A stretch of 64,000 nucleotides of DNA from Ectobius pallidus. Taxonomy: Eukaryota > Arthropoda > Insecta > Blattodea > Ectobiidae. Shown here one piece after another: positions 33,760 through 45,821 of the stretch. The DNA lies in the NCBI GenBank assembly GCA_964059195.1, contig CAXKWD010000005.1, forward strand, positions 90,161,882-90,225,881, given 5' to 3'. The notes beneath the pieces were generated by a model. That model had not been told where the DNA came from, searched no databases, and was given only the letters and a program-made list of their open reading frames with translations. Made by a program: the position numbers and the translations under genes. Numbering within the stretch: position 1 is the stretch's first letter; each line of letters starts with the position of its first letter.

Positions 33760-34025
33760 CAGCGTTTCTCAACCTATGGTCCGCGGACCACTGGTGGTCC
33801 GCGAAGATGGTGCAGATGGTCCTCAGACATAATTTAAAAATATCATAAAGCAAGTGGAAAGTAAAGAAGTAAATTTTTTCACATATTTCGTAATAATGGC
33901 CTACAATTAATGCCCCAAATATTAAGAATGTAGGCCTTTTAAAAATGGGATGTAAAATTAGGGGTCCGTAAAATTTTTTAAGACATTTTAGAGGTCCTCG
34001 GGTTCAAAAAGGTTGAGAAACGCTG
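33760..34025. mobile_element. hAT MITE (266 bp)
   Basis: CAGCGTTTCTCAACCTATGG at left and AAAAAGGTTGAGAAACGCTG at right; perfect 8-bp duplication CTCTAGAG at 33752-33759 and 34026-34033. The GTCCGCGGACCACTGGTGG segment just inside is itself palindromic. Inserted in the C-terminal coding end of the CR1/L2-like LINE. Confidence 0.96.
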
Positions 34026-34368
34026 CTCTAGAGTATCTAAGATTCATAATAGTCATATATACTTAAGCATAGATATATTTTACAGACTCCCAAATAACAT
34101 CAAGTCTTACCCTTTGACAAAGTTTAAAAGAGTCTTAAACAAATGGTTAACCAGAAACGCCTTTAAGGAATCAGACATGATAGAATTGGACTCATAGTAA
34201 GTAAATTTATGATGAATTTATGATAAATTAGGACAGCTACTAAGATGTTAGGATTATTAAGCTGTATTTCTTATTGTACCTATATTGTCAAATTTTAGGA
34301 TTAAGCTGTACGGTATTTGTTAAATGTTAGGATTAAGTTGTATATCTAATATATAAAATCGAAAGTGT

Positions 34369-34410
34369 GTATGTATGTATGTATGTATGTATGTATGTAT
34401 GTATGTATGT
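34369..34410. repeat. (ATGT)n microsatellite in the Helitron 5' region
   Basis: About ten ATGT units 24 bp from the 5' TC end. Confidence 0.9.
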
Positions 34411-34585
34411 TTGTTCCTTATACAAATCTACATTTCTTTACCAATTTACACAACATTTTGCACACATACCCAGTTAAGCCCGGGAAATAAAGCTGTCAAC
34501 ATTAAAATTGAAACAAATCAGTCCTTCGCTTGAAAATTGTATAATTTCTGTGAATATTCTACTGAAAAAAATTAATGTTGTTCTG

Positions 34586-36360
34586 TTGATTTGATTTGAT
34601 TTGATTTATTAAGTCCATCGGAACATATGCATGTTATGGGACACGTCAATATAATTACAAATACAAATATAAACTTACAGTTGAAGAAATATGTACAGTA
34701 TGAAAATTTCTTTACAGAGTAGCCTATAAAATATAGATATTAGCAAATTATTGACTTATATTAATTTATAGCCTAAGTACCAGTTTTATAATTCAGATAA
34801 GTAAAATTATAAAAAATAAAAATACAAAAAACAAAAATACAAGTGCAAATACAAATACAAAGGTGCTGAGTTATCCTGTTGTTTAGTTATTTATATCAAT
34901 AGGTTATAAATACTGAATGATCTCTTCTAGTAATAAAAATTAATAATTAGGAATAGGATAAATACCTGTTAATGTAGTATTCAAATAGTAACTCATAATT
35001 ACATGACAATGTAACATAATGAAGGTAAATAAATAAGTATAAAATTTAGAACAGGAAAAGTAGATGAAGGTTCCTCCAGCCTTAGCGAGCTCACTCCACC
35101 TACAAAACCCTAGCAACAGGGAACCAGAGTCAACCAAGCCGCTCTCCGAAAGATTGAGCCAGTCCTAACTGTTGCATGACCCTATTACCAGAATAATTCA
35201 ACACCTGTCCTAGTTCCACAGTACATGGAGATTTTAATGATTAAGTCATTTTTCCATAAGTCATCACTACATGAGGCCATTTGGTCCATATCATGTTTCA
35301 CACTGTCACTATATGAACTCGTGGGTTTATCCGGCCGCAAATCCTCTAGCAGGCTATCTGAAATCAAGATAAATAAAAAAATTTGAAAAATAAAACTGCT
35401 TATGAATGATTGTGGTCAAAGAATTCATCCACTGAATAAAAACAGTGGCTGTGAAGAAATTCACATACCTTTCTTTTAAATTTACATAGTGCAGGTATTT
35501 CTTTAATAGATTGGGGTAAACCATTGTATAATTTGAGTCCTGTATATGTGAAGCTTTTCTCAAATAAGCTAGTTTTATGTGGTATACTCGCTAAATCATT
35601 TTTATTTCTTGTATTATAGGAATGTACCTTTGAGTTTGTTTGGAATGAAGAAAGATTAGTTTTTACAAATATAAGTGTCTCTAATATGTAGATACAGGGG
35701 AAGGATAATATATGAAGATCTTTATATAATTGCCTGCAGCTGGCTGTGTTGTTTGCTTTCATCATTATTCTCATAGCTCTTTTTTGTAATTTAAATATAG
35801 CTTCATTGTTAGTTGAATTTCCCCAGAAGATTATTCCGTAAGTTAAGAGGGAGTGAAAGTAGGCATAATAGAGTGAGCGTACTGTGTTTAGGCTGGATAC
35901 TTTCCTCACTGACCATAGGGCATAACAAATTTTACTCAATTTTTTCGAGAGGACATCAACATGCTTGAACCATTTAAGATTTTGATCAATCCATACCCCC
36001 AAGAATTTTGTTGAATCTACATAACTAATAGTTTTATCCTCATATGAGATGTTAGGAAATTCTGTATTCTTATTTTGTACATGCTGAAAGTTTATTGCAA
36101 CTGTTTTCTCTTTGTTTACTATAAGTCTATTCCTTTCGAACCAGTTATGAAGTTTACTTATTGTTTCTGTCATATTAAGTCTAGCAATTTCATTGTCTTC
36201 ACCTGTTAAAAGGATGCTGGTATCGTCTGCAAAAAGAGTTGTCTTTGTGTGATTTGACTGAATATCTAGATCATTAATGTAAATTAAAAACAATACCGGT
36301 CCAAGGATGGAACCTTGTGGAACCCCATACTTGATATACCTCTCACTTGACAGTACATTC
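34586..36360 (-). mobile_element. CR1/L2-like LINE, 5'-truncated, inside the Helitron
   Basis: Minus-strand copy with an (ATCAA)n 3' tail (+ strand TTGAT repeats 34586-34607), about 790 bp of 3' UTR and the RT C-terminal half. The 5' end lies near 36340-36360, where RT motif B (GVPQGSILGPVLF) begins. It inserted into the Helitron or travelled in it; nesting order alone does not decide. Confidence 0.8.
35400..36293 (-). pseudogene. CR1/L2-like reverse transcriptase, C-terminal half
   Basis: 297 codons without a stop: 'TTLFADDTSILL' (motif C, FADD), '…FERNRLIVNKEKT' (D), '…STKFLGVWIDQNLKW' (E), 'LLTYGIIFWGNSTN', 'SYNTRNKNDLAS' and the family tail '…CFYSVDEFFDHNHS'. Motif B lies just upstream in the same frame (about 36340-36300) but the palm N-terminus and endonuclease are absent, so it is not functional despite the open frame. 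Confidence 0.88.
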
Positions 36361-37236
36361 TCATGGCAACAGTGAATTGTTTACTGTGATTACATAGGGC
36401 CTTGGCAACTGGACTTTAACGAATTATGATTCCATCGAAGTAATATATTGGCGAAAATAATCACTGAAAATGAAATCCACGAAAATATAGCACAGTGTGA
36501 TGTAGTCACATAACTTTCTCTACCCTCGACATAAGAAATATTTACTCACTTCACATTTTGATGTAGAATAAGAGGGACAACTTAAGTGTGTGAGTATGCT
36601 ATATCAAGATTCTGTAAATAATCCTTTCCGCTGATAAGTTATCCATACCTGTAGGCTTTGTATTAGTTGAGAAATAGGGATGTTTATCATAGGCCCTAAG
36701 CATGGGATGGAACATTTTCAGTCCTATGCTCGCAGTATATTATGTCCTGGGTTTTAGGGGAGGAAAGTATGAAAGTGATACTGCATTTCTCTTTTATTTC
36801 AGCCCCGAAACGGTTGTATGGTAACATGAGAATGAGAAATAAAATTTTCCGTCAAGTCAATACAATCTTATGTAATTTATGTTTCTTCTTATTTCAACCC
36901 CTCCCAGGCATGATGTGTAGAAGCAACGGAATGCAGCATTCTACATCCTCTATGAACCATAAAAAGCTATAGGCCTATCTAGCGTTTTCTGAGGGAATCG
37001 TTTGAGTGTGATAAATCTTTTTCAAGTTTTACATACATAAAGTCCTCCATAAGTTAATTTCTAATTAAAAAATACAAAGCCCGGGCGACGCCGAGCCTTT
37101 TCAGCTAGTCTTATTATATAAAGTAAATTAAACGTTATATTATGCAAAATCTATGACGAAACCAATTGTATCAAACATACCTAACAGCGAATAAAGATTC
37201 ATATTCTTATTCTTATCTGAATGTTCGATAGTAAAA

Positions 37237-38243
37237 ATGGATGAACCAGTGATTTTGAACTTACAACGAGAAAATCTGTCATTGAAACAGGCTATTAGTT
37301 GCCTTCAAGAAGATATCATGGCACTGCAAGAAGAACTTTGCCGTATACAATGTTCACGTGCAAGCGACACCATTTCAGATGCTACTTGGCTTAAACCTGC
37401 TAAGACATCTCAGAGAGTAGACTCCTCACCACAATTCAGTATTCCTTTGAAGAATGCTTACAATGTGCTCAGTGATCAGCAGTCGTGGCCTAGGTTAAGT
37501 TCGAAAACCAGTTATGTAAATAGGCCTCATGATGACTATACTGAACAATCAAGTAAAAAGTGCACCCCAACCACCGTCAATGCCACTAATAAGGCAAACT
37601 ACAAAAGTGATGTAACTAGGCCTAAGTCCAAAGTAAACAGTGAGCAAAAATTATATCAGGCGACAACAAGATGCATGAAGTCTTCTAAAATAAGGTGTTT
37701 TTCTGACAGCCAGGGAAGAAATGTGGCTAGTAAAATTCTTTGCCTTAGCAATCACTCAGTCGTCAGCATAGTAAAACGTTCAAAGAAGTTACCAAGGAAA
37801 GTGAATCTATGTGTAGTGATCTAGGAAATGATGATGTGGCTGTCCTCATCGGGGGAACTAATGACGTTGCACATAATGAAGCGGATGGACTTCTTAGATC
37901 ACTAAGGCAAAGACTTCGAGAGCTGCGCAATACGAACGTACTGATGTTTTCAGTGCCTCACAGATATGATCTACCCATTTGGTCAGAAGTAAATCAAGAA
38001 ATCAAGAGAGTTAACTGCAAGATATCTAACATTTGTAATCATTTTAGTAATGCTAAGCTAGTAGATATAAGCACACTAGGATCACGGCTTCACACGAGGC
38101 ACGGACTTCACCTTAATAACATAGGAAAAAGGTTTATCGCTGATAGTATCTTAAGTTTTGTGGAGGAAGTTAGTATAAGTCAAAATAGATTTAAGAATCC
38201 AATCCCTCTTGATTATGTTAAACAAGGGGTTTTTTTAGGTTAG
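37237..38243 (+). pseudogene. LINE ORF1: coiled coil plus SGNH hydrolase (frameshifted)
   Basis: 37237-37824 opens with a heptad-rich segment (residues 1-45, 'LQRENLSLKQAISCLQEDI'), a Ser/Asn-rich linker, then 'IRCFSDSQGRNVASKIL', the SGNH block I with DSQG. A frameshift near 37810 moves the rest to 37809-38243: 'VAVLIGGTNDVAHNE' (block III GGTND) and 'HTRHGLHLNNIGKRF' (block V, catalytic-type D/HxxH position read as HGLHLN). Esterase-like ORF1s are known from CR1/L2-group LINEs. The predicted activity is acyl-ester hydrolysis; its role in retrotransposition is unclear. Confidence 0.85.
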
Positions 38244-38390
38244 AAACCCCAAAAGTAAACCTAAAGGAAAATACAACTTGTATTGCTCATGTAGCTGAAG
38301 AAAAGGAAAACCGACCAAGGCATATCTCTACACACACAAAATGTTTACACAATACCTATCTATCTCGTGACAATAATGTCAAAGTAGGCT

Positions 38391-39028
38391 TCCTTAATAT
38401 TCAGGGGCTAAACAAGAAAAACATAATTGTAAATGATTTTGCCTTAGACAACTCTGTAGATATATTATGCTTAAATGAGCATTGGAGTAAAGATAATAAA
38501 ATTCAGTTCGAAGTAATGGATAATTACTGTTTAATCAATAGTTTCTGTAGAGAGCAACATATACATGGAGGGGTAGCTATATATGCAAATAAGTGCTATG
38601 AAGCAAGCAGTGTACAGTTAGATCTTAAATTTCTATGTATTGAAGTTGATTTTGAAGTAACTGCTGTAATTTTAGAAAATATACACCTAGTAGTAATTGT
38701 TGTGTATAGGTCCCCAGATGGTGATCCTAATATCTTTCTTGACAGGATAGAGGATTTGCTCATATTTTTTGACAGGCCTAAGTGGATTAAATATAAAATC
38801 ATTATCGGAGGGGATGTTAACTCTGAATTCGATGTAACTCTTGACAAGCAAAGTGTAAATGACCTTAAGAATCAGCTCAGACAGTTTAATTATATTTATG
38901 TTAATGATAAGCCAACTAGAAACTTAGCCTGCTTAGATAACATTTTCACTAATATAGATAGAGTCTCTGGTTTTTCTGAAGTGGTCACTTTTCCCTTCTC
39001 TGATCATGATGCTCTATTTTTTAACATA
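38391..39028 (+). pseudogene. LINE APE-type endonuclease
   Basis: 'KVGFLNIQGLNKK', 'DILCLNEHWS' (catalytic Glu), 'VIVVYRSPDGD', 'YKIIIGGDVNSEF' (GGDxN), 'NLACLDNIFTN' (LDxIF) and 'FPFSDHDALFF' (SDH) in order, in one frame ending at TGA 39029. All catalytic blocks appear intact. A stop and frame change separate it from the RT. Confidence 0.88.
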
Positions 39029-39031
39029 TGA

Positions 39032-41191
39032 CTACATGATTTTGAGTCAAGAAATGATGAATGTACAAACTATAATATTAACAAAACAGTAACAACAAGA
39101 CCAATAACTGAAAATAACATAATGAACTTTAGGTTGGCTCTTTCTAATTTTGATTGGGTAGATCTACTTAACAGTGTACAAGATAGCTCTGTTCATATGA
39201 TGTTTGAAAAATTTTTTATGTGTGTTTCTGAGACTATTTGAAATAAATATTCCAAAAAGAGTGTGTAAAGTAAAACCTTTTTCTTTGGCAAATAGAAATA
39301 AGAGGGCAAAACAAGGTGAATGGTATACCCCTGAGCTGTCCAATATGAAGAAAAAAGTTCTATCATATTTAGATCTATACAGGACACACAAAGATGATCA
39401 TATTAAGACAGTATATATTAAGTATAGAAGAGATTATAAAATTGCCATTAACGAAGCCAAAAGACTTAGTAACTTAAAAAGTATTTATAAAGCTAAGAAT
39501 AAGTGTAAAAAAGCATGGAAAGTAATAAATTCCGTAGCTAAAAATGGCAAGAAAGAAGAAGTAGCACTCAACCCAAATGACTTCAATAAATTCTGTGCAC
39601 TATCAGTTCAAGAAATATGTGATAGCATGAATAAGCCTTCAGTTACTCCATTAAATTTATTAAAATCTCAAAATGAAAAATTGCATCCCACTAGTTTTGG
39701 TTTTAATGAAATAACCACTAATGTAGTCTTAGACATCGTTAAAAAAATGAAATCTTCAGATAGTGTAGATATTTATAGTTTATCTAGTAATATCATTAAA
39801 AAATAATTGACTGTATTATAGACCCATTGGTTTATTTGATAAATAGATGTCTTAATACTGGTATATTCCCAAATGTATTAAAACTGTCGAGAGTGGTTCC
39901 GATATATAAAAAAGGAGATAAATCATGCCCTTCTAGTTATAGATCAATTTCTCTTACTCCATTTTTCTCAAAGATAATTTAAATCATAATCTACACACAG
40001 TTTTGCAGTTACTTAAGCCAGAGTGACATAATTTGTAAGGAACAATTTGGTGTTATTAAGGGGAAATCTACTATTGATGCCATGGATCAACTTGTTAAAA
40101 AAGTTTTGCTCACTTTTGAAAACAAGGGTTTTATTAATGCTACATTCTGCGACTTGAGCAAAGCCTTCGATTGTGTAGACCACGAAGTCCTCTTAGATAA
40201 GCTAGTTTACTATGGAGTCTCAGATAAAGGTCTATCACTACTGAGATCATTTCTAGTGAGTCGACAGCAGATAGTGTGTATAGGTAACGATAGGTCTGAC
40301 AGGATTGAACTCAAGTTTGGTGTACCACAGGGCTCAGTGCTCGGACCCCTGTTGTTTACTTTAATTATTAATGACTTGCCACATTTCATGAACACTCAAA
40401 CAATATTATATGCAGACGACACAACTTTTTTAAATTTTAGTTCTGATTTTAATGAGCTTCAGAACTTAACTCAAAATACTATAGCACAAGCTTCAATTTG
40501 GTTTAGGGCCAATGGATTTTTATTAAATAACAGTAAAACTCAACAAATAATTTTTAGTCTTAGAGATTTACCAATAGAAAGCGTTAAGTTTTTAGGTATA
40601 TATCTAGATATGAAGCTGAACTGGGAACCACATGTCAATTATATTACTACTAAATTGTCTAGGGTTATATATCTTATAAGAAAACTGAAAATGTTTGTGC
40701 CAGATAACTATATAAGATCTGCATACTTTGCGTTCTTCCAAAGTATAATCTCATATGGCATATTACTTTGGGGAAATAGTGTCCATATTCAACGCATTCT
40801 GATACTGCAAAAGAAGGTAGTTAGGGTAATAACAAACTCACACAAACTAGAACATTGTAGACCTTTGTTTACTAAATTACGTTGTCTTACCATAGTTAAC
40901 CTTTATATTTATAACGTACTGCTTTATACAAAAAACAATCTGTCGTGCCATAACTTAAAAAAAGATATACATAATTATAATACCAGACAAAGTAAGAAAA
41001 TAAATATACCATTTCATAGATTACATAAGTCATCAAATAGTTATGAAATGTTAGGTCAAAGAATGTTTAATACACTACCATCACATCTTGCTGAATTGCC
41101 TATAAATCTATTCAAATGCAAGGTGTATACCTACCTGGTTAACAACCCTTTCTACTCTGTGTCTGAATTTTTTGAGTGTAATATAGTTTAA
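39032..41191 (+). pseudogene. LINE reverse transcriptase (broken frame)
   Basis: 39204-39806 holds the linker (NRNKRAKQGEWYTPELSNM) to the fingers (…MKSSDSVDIYSLSSN). 39807-40081 has stops but still reads '…[12 protein letters not shown]…[13 protein letters not shown]'. 40082-41191 (369 codons) is open: motif A 'FCDLSKAFDCVDH', motif B 'GVPQGSVLGPLLF', motif C 'ILYADDTTFL', thumb '…YGILLWGNSVH' and the tail '…NNPFYSVSEFFECN'. Confidence 0.9.
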
Positions 41192-41310
41192 TGGTACTAT
41201 AAATACAGGTTTTAAAATGTACATAGTGGGTTAAGTCTAGATTGTGGTCCTGACTTTATCTAGTAACAAAAGGGTTTAACGACAATAAAATTCTTATTTT
41301 TTTTTTTTTT

Positions 41311-41600
41311 TTAATTTATCTAAATATAAGTTATTCTTAAAAATTCTTGTTGACTGTTAATAAATAAATATTAAATAATAAATATTTCGAATATGACTTT
41401 AAGAATTTATAGTTAGTAATAGTTAGTAAATGTACAAGAAACTTAATGTAGTAATTTCACTTATATTGTAAAATTAGTTGTGAATTATGTATATTTCGTG
41501 TTGTAATTTATGTATGTAATCTTTGTACTCCTGACTTTGTCTATTACCTAAATGGTTTAATGACAAGAAAATAAAATTATTATTATTATTATTATTATTA
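41311..41600 (+). mobile_element. LINE 3' end, sister of the preceding family
   Basis: Contains CTCCTGACTTTGTCTATTAC…GGTTTAATGACAAGAAAAT, parallel to GTCCTGACTTTATCTAG…GGGTTTAACGACAATAAAAT of the LINE just upstream, and finishes in an (ATT)n tail (41576-41600). Only a 3' UTR is left. Confidence 0.65.
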
Positions 41601-41838
41601 ATGGCTCATTAGTAATCTTTCTTATGTACAGGTATAATATTGTGCGCAGTTGAACTTTTACAATTTTGTTATGTTGGTGTCTTGCCAATTTTTAAGGTAT
41701 AGATTGGCGAACCTGATATGGAGGAACCGGACGTTTTGTTTGTAAACAAAAGATCTTTTGTTTTCAAATTTTGAAATTTGGGTTGGAGGCTTGACCGAGC
41801 GGCTTGATTTAAATCTCATCAAATTTGTCTGTTAGGGC
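41601..41838. other. 5' flank / 5' UTR of gene 2
   Basis: Contains an in-frame stop (41824) ahead of the ATG. No TATA box at a convincing distance; a TATA-less housekeeping-type promoter is possible. Confidence 0.4.
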
Positions 41839-42153
41839 GTGATCATCATGCGTTCGGATGAAAGAAGTCGGTCATTTACATTTCATAGGCCTGAGATTAA
41901 TTTAAAGAGTCAAAACGAAATGGCAGCTGCCAGAATAACACGCCAGCGTCTACAAGACCGGTTTGACAACGAATGTCCATATTCGTTTAAAACGACAAAA
42001 GAAGTGAAGACTTCTGAAAGTAGGTGGGCAAATTTAAACTTGTCATCAGTCTCATTGCCTCCCATTCACGCAAGACGTGTTCTACAATCTGGTGCTGATA
42101 AATTGTCCCAGACGTTTAACAATGTTCGCACAACTTTTGGAACACTTTCCCAG
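41839..42153 (+). CDS. Gene 2 exon 1: putative cell-cycle-regulated protein
   Basis: 105 codons from the first ATG after an in-frame TAG (41824) to CAG|GTAAGT at 42154, a consensus donor in phase 0. An alternative start would be the ATG at about 41920 (MAAARITRQR). Visible: 'SRWANLNLSSVSLP', 'HARRVLQSGADKL' with an RxxL (D-box-like) motif, 'TTFGTLSQ' at the splice. The NLNL…LGxxSQ spacing weakly recalls human PIMREG/FAM64A; this is a comparison from memory, not a search result. No transposon motif. Nuclear location is inferred from basic content. Confidence 0.66.
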
Positions 42154-42306
42154 GTAAGTGTTAGGCCTCCTAACCTTATAAAGCCTTTGTTCAGGGATGT
42201 TACGACACTGCACTATGTTCTTTTTTTGAAGAAAACCATATTTGAGCTTTTAATGTTATTTAGAACCTTACCGCATTAATATATGTAATCAATTTTGGGA
42301 AAAACC

Positions 42307-42620
42307 AAATATAAGGTGCATGAGACATATCCCTCCCTGACCCACCCCCAGCGAAGCACTTTCTTTTATACCACGATCGGTTACCCCACGATCTAGCGAA
42401 TTCTTCGAGGATAATCAGGCTGACAAACCGTTGGGTACAAGGCAAACCTGTGGGTACTGTCGAATTTTCAATATTTGGTACAAGGGGCACTTTCGCATTT
42501 TTAATATTTGGTATGGTCGGGAATGTCGGCGACAATATACAAGGATAGTTTGTTGCCATGCTTCGCTGAGAAAAAAAATGTGAATATCAGTGGGCGGAGC
42601 TTAAAATGCACCTTGTATTT
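42307..42620. mobile_element. Small inverted-repeat element (314 bp)
   Basis: AAATATAAGGTGCAT at left and ATGCACCTTGTATTT at right are 15-bp inverted termini with one mismatch. Inside is the shared block CACTTTCTTTTATACCACG…ATCTAGCGAATTCTTC also seen at 14214 and 43620. No target duplication found. In gene 2 intron 1. Confidence 0.55.
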
Positions 42621-44034
42621 GTCTTTCGCCTCAATTTTTACCTAAAAATAGGCGAAATGCAAGAAAAATGATGAAGTAGACGCTTATGAATGAAAACTGG
42701 ATCGTGGACATAATGTGGATTAAGATCTCTAAATGTTTGCGTAGACGCTTATATTTAGGCCTAACCTAGCATGCGTAATTTATACTGGTTATTCAGAAGA
42801 AACAGTAGGTTGTCATTAAATTGAATTGTGGCGGGGGGACGGTGATAGAATTGATCTCATTCTCCAACAGTGTGGGAGGTAAACTTCTACTTCAGCGTAA
42901 CTAATATCACTGCCTCCCTAATAATACGGCACTAGGAGATCGTGTTAGGTTACCAACAATTATGTTAGTTTAGGAGGCCGTGAAATTGGTTACGCTCAAC
43001 TAGAAGATAACCGTGTGGGAAACCTGCAATGGTGTTTGTGGTGATTATAGAGCTGTCGCTAAACTAACTTGACATCCCCTAACCTGTCGCAAACCTTGCA
43101 CAGGTCAGAAACTTCATGCTTGTTCCTCGTGCATGTAAAGATCTTGACAGCATTATATGCAGTGCCAATCAATGAGACAAATGATCACAGCCAGCCAATC
43201 TCAGTGTTGGGAGACAATCTACTAGCCTTGTAACCTGGGCTGCAGCATCATGCAAAGTGTTGTAGTAGATCCCTTTGCTTAAACACTCGCTGCCGAAGAT
43301 ACCTATTGAATGTTGTATGTGGCTATGCCTCAATATTTCAACCAGCAACCACAAATTTGTTTTGCCCATTTTCAAGTCTTGCAGATGGTTTATATCTTAA
43401 CCATTTTTACCATCAAGTGAGGTGGGTTAACAGGCAATATGTAGGCCTACTTACAGGTTCCAAGTTGGGTAAAATCCCATTATACTGGATCCAATTTTTT
43501 AAACCAAGATTCTCTTCATAAAACACCTAACATCACATGTACTTTGTTATACATAGTTCTGTGGAGAGATGATGATGTCTTAGCAAGCGATTTGGTCCAA
43601 CGTACCCACCCTATATAATACACTTTCTTTTATACCACAATCTAGCAACAAGTAGCTAAATCTCCACCATATTAACTTCCTGAAATGCTAAGATTTTTGT
43701 GATTGGACATCAGAGCTGTGACGTCACACCACCAGAGCAGATAGAATTCTGGGTACCGTAAACAGGTTGTAATTTCTTCGTATTCAGTAATTTCAGTATC
43801 CTATAAGCCACCATAGCAAGTGGTAGCTTCTAGCAAGAAACTCATACTCAAATGTTGACTGAAGATGATAACGATGTGTATCAAAATGCATTTAATTTTT
43901 TGAATCGACTATAACAACGTTGAAATTAGGCTACTGAATACAAAGAAATTACAAGAAATTCCATGCAAGATCAATGATATAATTGCGTGTGCTATGAAGA
44001 ACTGTTTTTTCAAGAATTTCAATCAAGACATAAC
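42621..44034. other. Gene 2 intron 1, mostly unassigned
   Basis: Contains a third copy of the CACTTTCTTTTATACCA block at 43619-43650 with GTGATTGGAC and TGACGTCA at 43700-43730; otherwise no recognised feature. Open frames here are short and unrelated. Confidence 0.45.
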
Positions 44035-44660
44035 GGGTCATTCCATGCCAAATCATCACAGCTCCCAACCCGACCATCTCAGATTTACATGAAATTCGGT
44101 AAGAAGTTAAAATACATGAAGTTGTACACACATGCAAAATTTTACCCCTCAGTGATTTACAATATTCGTACAGCAGGGATGCAAACATGATAAAAATTGT
44201 AAAATTTTCCCTTTCATGCTCTGCAAAAATAAATCATAACTTTACTTCTAATTGAGGTAAAACCTTCATGTTGGTCTCATTTTGAAGCTAAAGGAACATA
44301 GTTTCCATTAAAAATAGTTGCATTTCAAAATATTAATTTTTTCATTCCAAGGTCAAAAGGTGTAACCTTTGACCTTGAGCGTCGAAACTGTATCTTTAAT
44401 TTTATTGAAGAAAAGATCTGTTAGGCAGTTAAATGCATTCTATCTTTGGTGCAAATTTCATTTTGGGATGACTTTGGGAACAGGAGAAAAAAATATATAA
44501 AGTAAGTTATATGAGTGTAAGTAATAGCATAGCCAGCTAGTAAGCTCTTAAGAGCACACTAGCAGGCTACGGTGATAGTACACTATTATTGCACCAGTCA
44601 TGCATCACACAAGTTCAGACCTACCTACGTACCTCTCCCTCTCTTTCCCTCTCCCCCTCC

Positions 44661-44694
<34 letters not shown>

Positions 44695-45821
44695 GGGTCA
44701 TTCTCCAGAAAAGGGCAGATTTCAATGTTAGAATTTTTTTAAATTATTTTTTATTTTGGATCATGTAATTTTTTTATGTCATATTTCCTTCTGCAGAGTA
44801 CTACTGAGGTACTTGCCCTACTTACCGAGTGGTATTTTGCATTAAATTAACAAGGTTAGAAAATGGCGCATGCATGGAGGTGAGAAAATAGTAAGAAATA
44901 ATAATTATATAGAAGTTATGTGAGAATTAGAATTAATTTAACTTACTGTATTAAATGTTATCGTGAAAAAGAACAATATTTATTACCATACAAATGGATT
45001 AACACACAACTTTTTACTTATTTTTATCTATGTTAAAATAGATTATCACCTTAAAATCAAAACTTTAAATCAAAACATGATATATTGTCATAAACTATTA
45101 GGCTATACCAGTATCTTCTTTAAACAAAAATAAAAAATGCAGACAGTTAAATATGCCATCAATTACAACATTAATTACACCTCCATGGATAGGACTCGAG
45201 AGTAACAGTAACGGAGGTGAGGGTAACGGCTCAGTCATTCCATGTCAAATCAACACAACTGCCAACCTGACCATCTCAGATTTTCATGAAATTTGGTGTG
45301 TTCATTGCACATGATGAGAGAATGAAAAATGCCAAATTATAGAATTCTAGCACCAGTACAACAAAAGTAAGTTAATGGCTGCCCAAAGTTTGGAAAATGT
45401 GTTGAAAATTTGATAAAAACTGCAGACAAAAACGGCTGTAACTTCTGTTCTAATAGAGATAGAACTGTGAAACAGGTATTTTCAGAAAGGTCTGGGAACA
45501 AGCTTTCAAATGATATGCAACATGGCTATATTCAAACAATGTAAACAATTAAGGTCAATGACCTTAACCTTTGACCTTTAATATCTCAAAACATGTCACC
45601 TTAAAAATTGATGAAAAAAATATATTTGCTTCTTCATGTTACACTATACAACATAGTAAAAAATCAAGTTGGGACGACATTGGGTTTAGGAGATATAAAT
45701 TAATATGTACAGCTATTTGGTGCAATAAAGCAGTAGAAATTGTATGCAGACTGCAACAAAGTGTCATAGAGTTCTGCAAAACGTGTTAACTGTTAAAAAG
45801 TGTTATTATAGTGATGCACAG

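Larger units (their letters stand above)
30840..34344 (+). mobile_element. CR1/L2-like LINE, interrupted by LINE and hAT insertions
   Basis: 30860-31565 carries degraded RT: 'QYGFRS…VKAVEDLVSNIYESF…LSKAF…', then 'GVPQGSVLGP…YILYIN' and '…HVKLLGIFIDKKLSW'. The frame halts at …NLMYG (31570), resumes after a second LINE at 33498 as 'ILLWGNSTHSEK', is cut by a hAT MITE (33760-34025) and ends '…NKWLTRNAFKESDMIELDS' stop near 34197. Its 3' UTR is then split by a Helitron (34345-37108); the last piece 37109-37216 ends AATAAAGATTCATATTC with a (TTCTTAT) tail. Confidence 0.82.
34345..37108 (+). mobile_element. Helitron with a nested LINE (2764 bp)
   Basis: 5' end TCTAATATATAAAATCG, then GTGTATGTATG repeats (34369-34410); 3' end GCCCGGGCGACGCCGAGC then CTTTTCAGCTAG at 37108. 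It lies between A34344 and T37109, as Helitrons do, with no target duplication. Positions 36465-37108 match 16070-16701, so both are one family. A minus-strand LINE (34586 to about 36360) sits inside. No Rep/helicase. Confidence 0.87.
37217..41310 (+). mobile_element. CR1/L2-type LINE, nearly complete, with SGNH-type ORF1
   Basis: Order: ORF1 (37237-38243), endonuclease (about 38391-39028), RT (about 39032-41191), 3' UTR and AATAAAATTCTTA followed by a T-run (41284-41310). Almost no 5' UTR separates ORF1 from the tail of the preceding LINE, so the 5' end may be slightly truncated. Several frameshifts and stops make it inactive, but all domains remain readable. Confidence 0.9.

Noticed and set aside
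41770..41800. tRNA-like A box (TTGACCGAGCGGC) upstream of gene 2
   Set aside because: No B box follows within 60 nt; chance match.
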